A DNA stretch of 64,000 bases, from NCBI GenBank assembly GCA_033002965.1, contig JAURVB010001694.1, positions 59,711-123,710 of the forward strand, written 5' to 3'. Positions 47,606 through 59,900 of the stretch are shown here, in pieces; position 1 is the first letter of the stretch; every line of letters begins with the position of its first letter. The stretch is from Piper betle (lineage: Eukaryota; Streptophyta; Magnoliopsida; Piperales; Piperaceae). The notes under the pieces are model-generated. The model was not told the DNA's origin, did not search any database, and saw nothing but the letters and a program-made list of their open reading frames with translations. The position numbers were made by a program, and so were the translations under genes.

Positions 47606-50305
47606 CTAGTAGAAGTCAAAATCTGTGTCTGGCTTCTTCACATTCGCTCTGTAACCCTTATCAAAATCTTTAGAAAGAATCACATACCGGTTCTTTCTTA
47701 CTGCATGCATTCAGGCTTCCTGGCAGATTGCCGCAATCTGCAAAAACTTATATTTAAACCAATTATTGACCATCGCAATAAAGCAAAAGTGCCAACACAC
47801 GCAACAACAAGATGCATGAAAATATACGATATATCATTACTGGTCAGCAGTGCTAACAGAAGAAAACTATGGCATACCATTTGATTCTTGGACAACAATT
47901 TTGTCTTGATCACCATGTATTGGTGTGAGAATACATAAAAATTGGCATCTCACACCTACATTACCCTACGACAAAAGGAAAGTGACGGTAGAATGACTTA
48001 AGAAGCATTATTAGTCTGCAGCAATGAAGCTCCATCTAAAACTTCCAATACGACATAAAGCTTAGTCATCTAAATTATTCAATTTAGATTGTGAAGACAG
48101 TTAGCAGGATGTGCTTTTTATATTAACATGGGAATGAATTAGCACACAGACAAGAAGCCCCATCAAATAGGCCGCCTTATTAGTAAAGCAACAATAAAAT
48201 GTATGAAAGTTATAATCTTATTCAACAGACCATTTATGGAAACTAACAAGTAACAAACCTCTGCCGCTTAGTAGAACGGTGTTTCTTTTCTTTTCCTTTT
48301 TTTAATGGGAATGGGAATGACTTAGCAGACTTACAAAAAGCACCATCAAATGGGTTATCACTTAATACATAAAGAAAATATAAAATGTTACAAAGTAGTA
48401 ACCTTATTCAACAGACCATTTATGGAAAGCAACAAAGTAACAAACCTCTGCTGCACTAATTTTATCTGGTCAGGAAACATAATCTTGTAAATCAACCTCA
48501 TCACCCAAGTTCATTTTAGCAGTGCAAACCTGAACAAAGAAAAAACAATCAGCTAAGATACCAAAAAAACTATTATAGCATCAACTTCTCTGTCTGCTCC
48601 TGTTTGGGCATCAAACTGAGCCGTTGCTATCGCATCAACTTCATCAATAAAGAGTATAGCAGGGGCATTCTCTTTGGCTAAGCAGAAAACATCACACACC
48701 ATCCGTGGACCCTGACATTGCAAATACATACTAATAAGGAGAGAGAATTACAGAAGAAAAATACAGGCATGCTTGAAATGAAGTGTGCTCTATTACATCT
48801 CCAAGATATTTCTGAACAAACTCTGACCCAACCACTCTGATAAAAGCTGCTGTGGCATGGCTAGCCACAGCCTTTGCAAGCATAGTTGTTCCTGTTCCAG
48901 GAGGACCAAAGATAAGAACACCCTGAGGAGGATCTATACCAATTTGCTTATACAATTCATGATGTGTAAGAGGAAGCTGCTTCACGAACCTCTTGCTTTT
49001 GAATATCACAACCACCAATATCCTAATAACATTACAAAATACAATGCTTCTGAGAATAAGCATCATAAAGTAATTTCTTGTAATTTACGAAACACAATTT
49101 CAGTGGACAATAATTTAGTAGGGAATAAATGCAAAACAACATCATGATATTATCCTTTTCCCCTGACACAGATAGTGTACTGTCTTATTAATAGCACACA
49201 AATAACAAATAGAAAATTTTCAAATGCTCCCCATGATGCACATGAAAAAAACTTTTCTGATCGCCAACTTAAACTGCTAAAAGCATAGCTAACAATATTG
49301 TCCTGCAAAAAAGTAGGACATGAACACCAGTGCTAAATAACCTTTTGGCTTTTTCGAATGAAAACTTAAACTGTTACAAGCATAGCTAACTATATTTTCC
49401 TGCACAAAAGTAGAACATGAGCACCAGTGCGAAATATCGTATTGTTTTTTTCGAATGAACCAACGAACATAAGTAGAACATGAACACCTGCGCAAAATAA
49501 TCCATTTTTTACCCAAGTGAACCCAATGAACGGCTTATCTCATAGCAGAGATAAGCAATTTCAGATATCTTACATGCATTCGTACATTAAGTGATTTTCT
49601 TTGAAATCTACAACCCCCATGACATGGAGGAGAAGATGAAATTGAAAGATATCGATTCGATCCCTGACTTCTTTGATAATTAGAAACTAATTCAGAACAC
49701 CAAAAGATTCCACCCTTGCAATTCCCAAATAGCTACGCCTTCAAGTTAACTAAAATGTATTTGTACATTTACAAATCCTTCCCAGTTCAGGCCCTTATCA
49801 TTCTATGATAAACAGAAACACAAACTCGTTCAATGAAAGCCATTCGAAACTCGAAAAAGCATTACGATCCCAGAGTAACAAAGTTTTTCCATCGACTAAA
49901 ACATCCACATAGACGAATTAAACAACCAAAGATAGAATCTTTGAAGAGGATAATCGAAAAGACAAAAAGAAGAGGAAACTCACATTATAGGTCACATCGG
50001 GCTTCTCCGACTGGCTAAGCAGCGAAATACTCGAATGCCGGTGGAGAGCGACCGACGCCGACGGCTTCCACAACTCCCGGTCGATGGTGCTCAGGATGCG
50101 CACGTAGTAGTTGGACCCGGTGGTGGAGCTGGCGATGCCGCTGCTCTGGTCGACCATCTCCATAAACTAGCCGATGACGAGCGGCACCGACTGGATCCGC
50201 TTCACCTCCTCCAGCGCCCGCAGCAGCTCCCGCTTGGGGATCTTCTGCTCGTCCTTGACGAGCTCCTCCTCCTGGATCTCGATGAACACGAGCTGTCGTT
50301 GGAAG
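47606..50305 (-). pseudogene. Dead duplicate of 26S proteasome AAA-ATPase subunit RPT3
   Basis: Minus-strand fragments follow RPT3 order: [20 protein letters not shown] and [18 protein letters not shown] (50300-49980), [15 protein letters not shown] (about 49020), [17 protein letters not shown] to FVQKYLGD (48990-48800), [20 protein letters not shown] (about 48710-48590), VCTAKMNLGDEVDLQDYVS (about 48530-48470) and YVILSKDFDKGYR to FDFY (47750-47606). Defects: stop at 50167-50169 (Gln in RPT3), about 15 residues lost before SISLLSQ, a roughly 5-base loss near 48977, Walker A lysine changed (GPPGTGTT, 48887-48889), stop at 48470-48472 (Arg), stop at 47711-47713 (Gly), and an exon missing between the last two. 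Splice sites remain, so it is a duplicated gene copy rather than a retrocopy. Confidence 0.9.
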
Positions 50306-50951
50306 CAATTAGTTGCCTTAATTCGATTTGTTTATTTATTAATTCGATTTGATCAACAGTTAACAACAAACTTGAAATATGTGCAATTAGATGCCTTAAA
50401 AAGGTCAAGTCAATTTAATTGGTGAAAGATTTATCAAAAATAAAAAGTCTAATCATTTGAATTAATAGCGTTATTTTTAATGAATTTTTTAACAACTAAT
50501 TATTAATCATAAATATGTTAATCAATATAGTTTATCATTTGTATTAATTAAAGTGATTAGTTTAAAATGATTGTCATTATTCGTTTAAATCAACTAGTCA
50601 AGTATATCTTGAATTTAACAAAATTATTATCAAAGTGTCTTTACTTAAGAACTTGACAGGGATTAACTTTTTAGGCCTGAAATGGCATATTTACCCTCCT
50701 CAAACAATCCTCGGGCGGCTGTGATATGTAAACAACACGGTCCGAGTTGTCCGACAGATGTCCGACCCGCTAACTTTTTATTTCATTCATCTTTGCCTAC
50801 TCCGACTTTTCCGCTAGGAGCGAGTGCTCCGATGTCCGTTTCCGGAAGTTGGGTTCGCCGGAGACGAAGCCGGCCGCCGTTGAAATAACCGGCAAAGCTG
50901 TTTTCTGTCGGCCGGCCGTGACACAGAGGGCGCGGCTTGTGGGATTCGCCG
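50306..50951. other. Truncation point of the RPT3 copy and SAC9 promoter/leader
   Basis: 50306-50680 is AT-rich. 50690-50951 is GC-richer and should contain the SAC9 promoter and 5' UTR. No other gene is seen. Confidence 0.5.
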
Positions 50952-53900
50952 ATGGAGAAATCGATCGCCGTCGCGAGACAGAGATCGGAATCAAGAAAAG
51001 GTGACACATCCCATCCCTCTTCGATTGACCTTTGGTGAATCCAATCTTTGATGGATCTCTCCGTAGTTGATCGGGTGAGGTCGCATTGTTTTTCTTGATG
51101 TTGTGTGCTTTGGCTGGATGTTATTTGTTCAAAGTTTGTTTGTAGATGTTTTTGCCAGTATCTCATTCTACTTGCGCGCCGCGCCCATTCGTCATTAATT
51201 TCACGGCTTGAATGCTAAATTTTATTACAGATTAGTTTTTAGTTTGTAAAAACATGAAGAAATTGTTAGTACCATTTTTTTTGTGTTCCTTATTGATGAA
51301 ATATGTGTTAGTTTGATGAAAGCGCGATATGATTTGGCTTGTTTGTTCATATGTCTTTTCAATCTATAGGTGGCCACTCCAGGGATACATCAATTGTTGT
51401 CATTGTGCTTGAAACTTCCGAAGTATTTATAATTACCAGTTTATCCACTAGATGTGATACTCAAGTGATTTACATTGATCCCACGACTGGTTTGTTATCA
51501 CACACGGGAAAGGTTGGCCACGATGTTTTCTTTTCTGAAGAAGAAGCTGTGAATTATGTGACTGATGGTTCGAGGTGGCTATGTAAGAGAACAGTATATG
51601 GAAGGGCTATATTGGGCTACTCAGCCTTGGGGAATTGTGGACTGCTTCTGGTCGCAACCAAGTTGACTGCCACGATAGCTAATTTACCTGGGGGTGGTTG
51701 TGTATATACTGTGACAGAGAGTCAGTGGGTGAGAATTGAACTTAGTCATCCTCAGCCGCAAGGGAAAGGAGAGATTAAGAATATACAGGAGTTGACTGAA
51801 CTTGATATTGATGGGAAGTACTTCTTCTGTGAAACTAGGGATATTACAAGACCTTTTCCTGGTCGCTTGCCTTGGCAAGATCCTGATGAGGAATTTGTTT
51901 GGAATGGTTGGCTTTCCAGGCCTTTCAAAGAAATTGGGTTGCGAACTCATTGTGTTACTCTACTACAGGTCTTTCGTTCTCACTTGGCATATAAGTTTTG
52001 ACAATCTTGTTGGCTTTGTTCTCATTCTCTTATTTGTGGCATCATATTTGCTTTTTAATCCCGTTTTTTCAGTTATTGGAATGGATGTGGTAACATTTAA
52101 CATCCATCTGGTCACATTAATATTTGATGCGAGTGTCTCATTTTCCAAGTAATTGTTACCTGGTGCTTGATTTAGCGTATGATTCCCAGATTAGTAGAAA
52201 CCAAGAGAATAATTGATATGTGTGTGAATTTTAACATCGGAGATGTTGAGCAGGAAAAGGAGATTAACTAATGTTTACCATAACCAAATTTGGTGAGTTA
52301 AAATTCACTGCATTCACATGAAATACAAGTTAGAATTTATTTTGTGTCAAGAGGTCATGTATAAATCCAAGTCGCTGACCCAACTAGCTGGTATAAGGTA
52401 TAAATCATCACTTGGTTATCATAATTTCTATGCTTAACTTTTCTCATCGACCATTTCTGACTGTTCTGCATTGCTTTCTTTTGGAAGTTAGGTTTTTGAT
52501 TGGTTTGACAGCATTCTTGTATTGAGAGATACTTTTGTTCATAGGGTTTTGCAGAATGCAGAAGTTTTGGTTTTTCTGGTCAGCAAGATGGATTTGTTGC
52601 ACTTACTGCTCGTCGCAGTAGGTTGCATCCAGGCACTCGATACTTGGCTAGAGGACTGAATGCCTGCTTCAGTACTGGTAACTGGTTGATTTATTTTGCA
52701 TGGTTAATTTGTTATTACTACGGTTGTTTTGTGTACACACTTGACTTATCACATTATGAGGCCACTGGGACACTGTGAGTAATAATAATTTTGTCCATCA
52801 GGGATTAGGATAAATTGCTGAGATTCTTGTAATTTGAGAAGAAAAGAAGGGGCTATCATTTTAAACTCTTCCATATTGGTTCTCAAGGAGGATGCTGTGT
52901 CTCCTCTTGTATGTAATATCACTATTTAATCTCTGTCACTTGGTTGTTTTATTCCTCTTCATTCTTAATGTTACGGAAATCCCCGTTCTTCAGTCATGTA
53001 ATTGTCAAAAGAAATTGAAGATGTCGGTGGTGCAAAATGCAAATATAGCCTATGCTTTGGACCTGCGTCTATTCCATTACTGGTAGTAATGAACTAATGG
53101 ATCAATGATGTTACATATAAAGTTTAGGGGCGCCTTTTAAGAAACTTCCACCTTTTGCTCAAAGAATTATCTTTAATGGAGAAAGAACTATCCTACTTCT
53201 TGTATTATTTCTTGACATGCACATTGTCTTGTTTGTATAGAGCTACTCACACTTAATACATTTATATCACATTTTCTAATATCCAAAGTCCATGCTATAT
53301 TTTGGTAAGTGATCTGGACACACTACATGTCCAATACACGTGATTGAAGATTGATATATTTTCATGGACAGGAAATGAAGTCGAGTGTGAGCAGCTTGTC
53401 TGGTTAGCAAGAAGAGGAAGTACGACCATTTCTTTTAGTACATATATCTGGAGGAGGGGCACAATACCTATGTGGTGGGGAGCTGAACTTAAAATGACTG
53501 CTGCTGAAGCTGAAATTTATGTATCTGATAGGGATCCTTATAAGGGGACTTTGCAGTATTACCAGAGGCTAAGCAAAAGGTACAATGCTCAAAATGTGGA
53601 TGGAGCATCTGGTTCTTTACAAAATAATAATTCTTTGGTCCCTGTAGTTTGTATAAATCTCCTTCGAAATGCTGAGGGAAAAGCAGAATCCATTTTAGTT
53701 CAACATTTTGAGGAATCCTTGAATTTTGTTAGATCAACCGGAAAACTTTCTCAGACTCGAATTCACCTTATCAACTATGACTGGCATGCTAGTGTAAAAT
53801 TAAAAGGTGAACAACAAACTATAGAGGGATTATGGAGACTCCTCAAGGGACCCACGGTCACTATTGGCTTTTCTGAAGGGGATTATATACATTCACGACA

Positions 53901-56900
53901 ACAGCTTAAAGATTGCAAAGGTGTCATTATATGCAATGAGGACATTGAAGGCGCATTTTGTATGAGATCTCTTCAAAATGGTGTGCTGCGATTTAATTGT
54001 GCCGATTCTTTAGATCGAACCAATGCTGCCAGTTATTTTGGCACTCTGCAGGTTTTTGTAGAACAATGTCGAAGGCTGGGGTTATCTCTTGATAATGACT
54101 ATTCAGTAGGATTGCCAACAGTTAACAGGTATGCTGATGCAAATAGTAATGGTGGATATATTGCTCCCTTACCTCCTGGATGGGAGAAACGTTCAGATGC
54201 AGTAACAGGGAAGACTTATTACATTGACCATAATACACGGACTACCTCGTGGAACCACCCATGCCCGGACATGCCATGGAAGAGATTTGACATGACTTTT
54301 GAGGAGTTTAAGAGCTCTACAATTTTGACTCCCATATCACAGCTGTCTGAAATGTTCTTGTTTGCAGGGGATATTCATGCAACTTTATATACAGGGTCAA
54401 AGGCTATGCACAGCCAAATTCTTAATATTTTCCATGATGATGGTGGCAAATTTAAACAGTTTGCTGCTGCACAGAATATGAAGATTACACTGCAAAGGCG
54501 TTATAAGAATGTGATTGTAGATAGCTCACGACAAAAACAACTTGAGATGTTCCTTGGGATGAGACTGTTTAAGCATCTTCCTTCCATACAGATTCATCCA
54601 CTAGAAGTAAGTTGCGCTGACATGTAAAAAAGGTGGCTTTGTTTGTGCATGTTTTAAAATTTCGGGCCACTTTCACCTGATACCAAAAAGGTGTTATAAC
54701 TTATAAAACATTGAGTTCAGATCATGCTTAGCTTTAAGCATTGGAGCTAGTGTTTATTCTGTTCAAAATTAGGAATACAAGCTGAAGTATATGAATTTGA
54801 TAAGGTGTTGTCTGTTAAAAAAACGCTAAACCTGTTTAATGTCAGAATACCTATGTGTTAGTTGTTGCCTTTTCAATTGAAGCGGTAACAATTACTGGTT
54901 GATTTGAGCATGTTGAATGGGTATCTTTTGTGTGAAATCTGTACAGTTAAACACAGTCATCCTGTCCATTTACATGGATTTCATTGGCATGTTTAGTGTC
55001 GTGCACTGTTTTAGAAGTAAGCATTTTGTCATAGATTAGCAGCGAATTAGTGTTAGAAGATGGAGTATAAAAGCATCTAGGATAAAACAGAATAATGAAT
55101 GAATAAGATTTGACTAGTCTTGTAAGCTTTAATGCTGCTTCAGGCCATCAAATAGGTAGTTACTGCAGAATTTGTGGCATAATAAGAAGGTTAGTCTACC
55201 TGATTGATTGACTGGTGTATTTTTATGAGTTTATGTAACTGGGTGTTTTTGTTTCATTTTAACCTAATCACTAATGAGAAGCACTGAGAGTTCATGTTTT
55301 TTCACAAAGCATGGTATTGATTCTGAACTTGCCATGACATAAAAAAATTCTCCATATTTGGCTCTTTTGAAAGTGTGTGTTCATTTACTTGGGGTTAATT
55401 CTGTTTTTGTTTCTTGGTCTGGGGAAAGGCTGGCTGCTGCTCTTTTTTCCATGTATGTGACATGGACGGGTAAGCTCTGTTTTGTTAGATTATGTGGGTT
55501 ATCACGAGATATAGTCAGACTGAGTTCAACTAGAGTTAGTTGTTATAAGGCTTTTGTTAGTTGAAGTGTTGATTGGAGTTACTGGATTAATATGTTTGTG
55601 ATTAGACTAGTATGGAATTAGATGTGAAAGAGAATTACATTTGTACCCTAAAAATATATAATAGAGAAGAGGTGAATGGTTGGAACTCTCTTGGGAAATC
55701 AATAGAACTCTTTCTTCTCCACTTACATTCCCTGGTCAATTATTTTTTTCCAGACGATATTCAGAAAGTTTTGATTGTCAAAAACCTTCCGTACCGGTCA
55801 GAATTCCAGCCAGCTCTTCCCTTTACATGGATGAGTTCAAGTAGTTAGCTAATGAGCTTACTGGGGATGTTAGGTTTTCCTATTTCTTATATGATTTGGA
55901 TTCGTCCAATAAATATAGAAGCAGCATGCTATAAATATGTTAGCTATTTATACTTCATGCTTTTGATCTCATACCAAACGAGATCCTGCCTGCATATCAA
56001 GGCATCCAAAAATGTTATAGACGGCGTGTTCATGGTCATGTATATTATCCTAATAATTTTGTTATATAATTCTGTCGTTCTATGTTGGTTTCATGGAATA
56101 AAATAATTATTTGCTGGTTTGTGGCTTTATTTTGTTGTTTTAACAGCTGCTGTGGATGCTAAATTCCTTTCATCAACTATAGGTACTATCACGTCCATCA
56201 GCCTGTTTTTTGAAGCCATTTTCAAGCATATTTCCTAATGAAAATGGTGGATCTGGTCTTCTTAGTGTAAAGAGAAAAGACTTAACATGGGTACAGTTGG
56301 TCTTGTTCATAATATTTTTTTCTTACTTCTGTTTTTTTGAATACCAAGGTTTTAGCAAGTGTTCTCCTGTTTTTGAATAGGTTTTCCCACCAGCTGCAGA
56401 TGTTGTTGAGCTGTTTATTTATCTAAGAGAGCCTTGCCATGTTTGCCAACTTCTTCTCACAGTATTTCATGGTGCAGAAGAATCATCTTTTCCGGCTACT
56501 GTTGATGTTAGAACTGGGCGTAACTTAGATGAGCTTAAACTCATACTTGAGGTAGGTTTATTTCTATAATCAGTCCATTCTCTTCTTATTGTTCTATATT
56601 TGGTATTTTTCGGTTTAAGACATTGATATTTTTTATGTAAAAGAGGGTGGTGTAACCCTTAAATTGCTGGGAAGGCTTATGTCCCGATTGATAGTTTATT
56701 TTGCCAGTAACTTGTTTGCAAGTGGTGTATTGTGGTCTGTGCAATATATTTGCATTATTACTCCTCAATGAAGATAATTGTTGCATGGGAAAAAATGAAT
56801 ATAATTGTTATATTAAAAAAGAAATTTATATGATAATTAGGAACGATGTGGAAGGAAAAAATGAAGATCAACATGTAGTCTTTTTATAACTCTATTATTC

Positions 56901-59900
56901 TGTCCTTCAGTCATTTGTTCCATATTTGGTGGTCGCATAGTGTATTGGCTACTTTGAATGTCAATGGTTCTGCCCATGGATTAAGCTTAATGGTCTGATC
57001 CTTCTTGTTAGTTCCTTGATTTATCAAGGATGATCACTGTTAGTACATACTTGGAAACTTTACATCAAGAGGTTGTCGTTATATGACAACTTTGAAGCTG
57101 TATGGTATTTGTAACATGCACATTGCCTTTTCTTCTCTTGTGGCTCCTTTAATTATGTGATGCAACTTGCCATGAGAATTTCTAAATTATCAACCATTAC
57201 TACATAATAAAAGAAAATGATAAATAAAATGGCCTTCAACCATTCTCAATTTCTAAATTTACTTTGAAGCTGTATGGTATTTGTAACATGCACATTGCCT
57301 TTTCTTCTCTTGTGGCTCCTTTAATTATGTGATGCAACTTGCCATGAGAATTTCTAAATTATCAACCATTACTACATAATAAAAGAAAATGATAAATAAA
57401 ATGGCCTTCAACCATTCTCAATTTACTGAAACTTTTTTTTACAAAGAGATGACCTTATATTTATAGGCTTACAAATTAAACTGAACTGTAAATACCCTAG
57501 TAAATGCAATGCATCTTATTCCTTGGTATTTCCAATACTCTCATACTAGTAAAAGGTGTAACTTCTGTACTAGTAAAGGATGCTATGTGAATACACTGCA
57601 TGAGACTCCCCTTCTTGAAAAGAACTCATCATCGAGTTCTGAAAATGGCTCACCATATTCTCCTACATTTATTATAAGGTGACTCCTTGATATGTAGTGT
57701 AGAAGTGATTCCTTGATAATTGTAGATGTATTACATCAAACTCCCCTTTTTGAAAGAACTCGTCCTTGAGTTCCGTAGGAAGATAATCTTCAGGGGTAGG
57801 AGCACAAGAGCAAGTTGAAACTGGACAAATTGGGGGGACGAATGCGTGCGGTGGTTGGTGGAGTGTGACTGGACAGATCGAGGGGATGACTGTCTGTGAT
57901 GGTTAGTGGAGTGTGACTCAACAGATTGAGGGGGCAATTGTTTGTGGTAGTTGGTGGGGATAGAGTGTGACCTAACATACCTAGGGGATGAGTGTCTGCG
58001 GTAGTTGGTGGGGATAGAGTGTAATCGGACAGATCAAAGGGACGACTGTCTACAACAGTTGGTAGAGTGTTATTGAACAAATCAAGGGGACAAATGTCTA
58101 CAATGATTGGCGGACTATGAACAGATAGATCAAGAGGACGACTGTTTGCAGTAGTCGGTGGGGATAGAGTGTGATCAGACAGATTTAGGGGACAACTATT
58201 GGCAGTCGATAAGTACACTATGGAATCGAGAACCTAAGCTCCAAAAACCAATGTGATGCAACTCGCGATGAGAATTTCTAAATTATCAACTACTCCTACA
58301 TAACAAAAGAAAAAAATAAATAAAAAGGGCTCTAGGGCTCTCAGTCATTCTCAATTCATCTAAAACTTTTTTTTACATAGCGATCACCTCATATTTATGG
58401 GCTTACAGATTAAACTGAACTGTGAACACCTAGTAAATGCAATGTATTTTATTCCTTGGTCTATTCGTAAAAGCTCCCTGTACTAGTAAAAGTTGTAACT
58501 TCTATACTAGTAAAGGATGTTATGTGAATGCACTGCATCATTATGTACCTTTTTTGTGTGTGAATTGGAACCATTAATATCTATTTCCTATTGATTTCAC
58601 TTTTTGAACTTCTTTTTACAGGGAGCGTTTATACCACAGTGTGGGAATGGTACCAATCTTGTGATTCCACTAACAGGTGCCATTAACTCAGAAGACATGG
58701 CAGTTACTGGTGCTGGTGCACGGCTTCACACTCAAAATAAAACAAATTTATCCTTGTATGAATTTGAAGAATTGGAAAGGTGAATTGAACTTTCTAACTC
58801 GCGTGGTAGCCCTCACATTTTATCCGGTAGTTCCAGGACGAAACCCCATTACTCTTGGTGAGGTACAAAGGTGCTAAATGCTTTTTGTCTTCTTTTATCA
58901 CTTTGATGGGTGAATGATATTTATGAACCACTGTGGCCTTTGTATGATGATATTAAACTGAATTGTGTGTTCTTATGCTTGGCTTCTCCTATTGAATATC
59001 TGATTTTTAGTATCAAGGTTTGTTTTTTTACTAAAGTTGTACTTAATGAATGAGTGATAGAAATCTAGTAGAAAGATAAGTTATTTAGGAGAATTCTTGT
59101 TTGTTATGTAAAAATTTTAAGACTATTTATTGTCTTTTGAGAAAATTTTATTAATATTTAACAAAATTATGCAGAATAGAACTTTCTGTTTTATCATGGC
59201 AAGGTAAATAACTGAGTCTTTCACTGTAGAATTTATATATTTTTTATTATCATATTTCAAATGTCAATATCAGTGTGAAAAAGATATGGTACTTGTTTAT
59301 ATTGTATGATAAAATTGTTTTTTGATAATAATATTTAATTTTTTCTGGTGTTAAGTGTTTTTATTTTACAGGCTAGCAGATGTAACTTTTAAATTCAATT
59401 ATATCATAGGACAGTGGTTAATGTTATTTTTCTATTTGCAAATTCACTATTGTTTGCCAACAACTTCAGTGACCATGTTTGTGTACATCTCTTAAGTTGT
59501 AACTGATCTTTTTTTTTTTGTTGCTTCTTGTTGTAGATAGAGGTTCTTGGAGTTACTCTTCCCTGGAGGAAAATTTTCGCTAACAACCAAGCCAACATAG
59601 AATTCCTTGAGCTTGCTCAAAAATTTCGAAAACAATTGGATCTTTCCAATGGCCAAAAAACAGGGCATGTCGGTCATGTACCAGAATTTCTAACTTCAGC
59701 AAATCCATTTCTTAGTGATTTAGGTACAAATCCTTTTTATGATAAAACCTCCACGAATGAGACCGTTGTGCAGTTAGCTCAGACTTCTGGGAGTGTGGGT
59801 CATGGCCTTGATCTATTAACTGGAGATTTTCAATATTCTGCTCCAGTAATCCAGCCTGAAATGACCAAAACTGCTAAGGGAGTAGAGGTTTCTGATGCTC

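Noticed and set aside
57790..58218. Minus-strand repetitive open frame ([19 protein letters not shown] units)
   Set aside because: It coincides with a minisatellite inside a retroelement and has no homology or start context. I treat it as repeat DNA.
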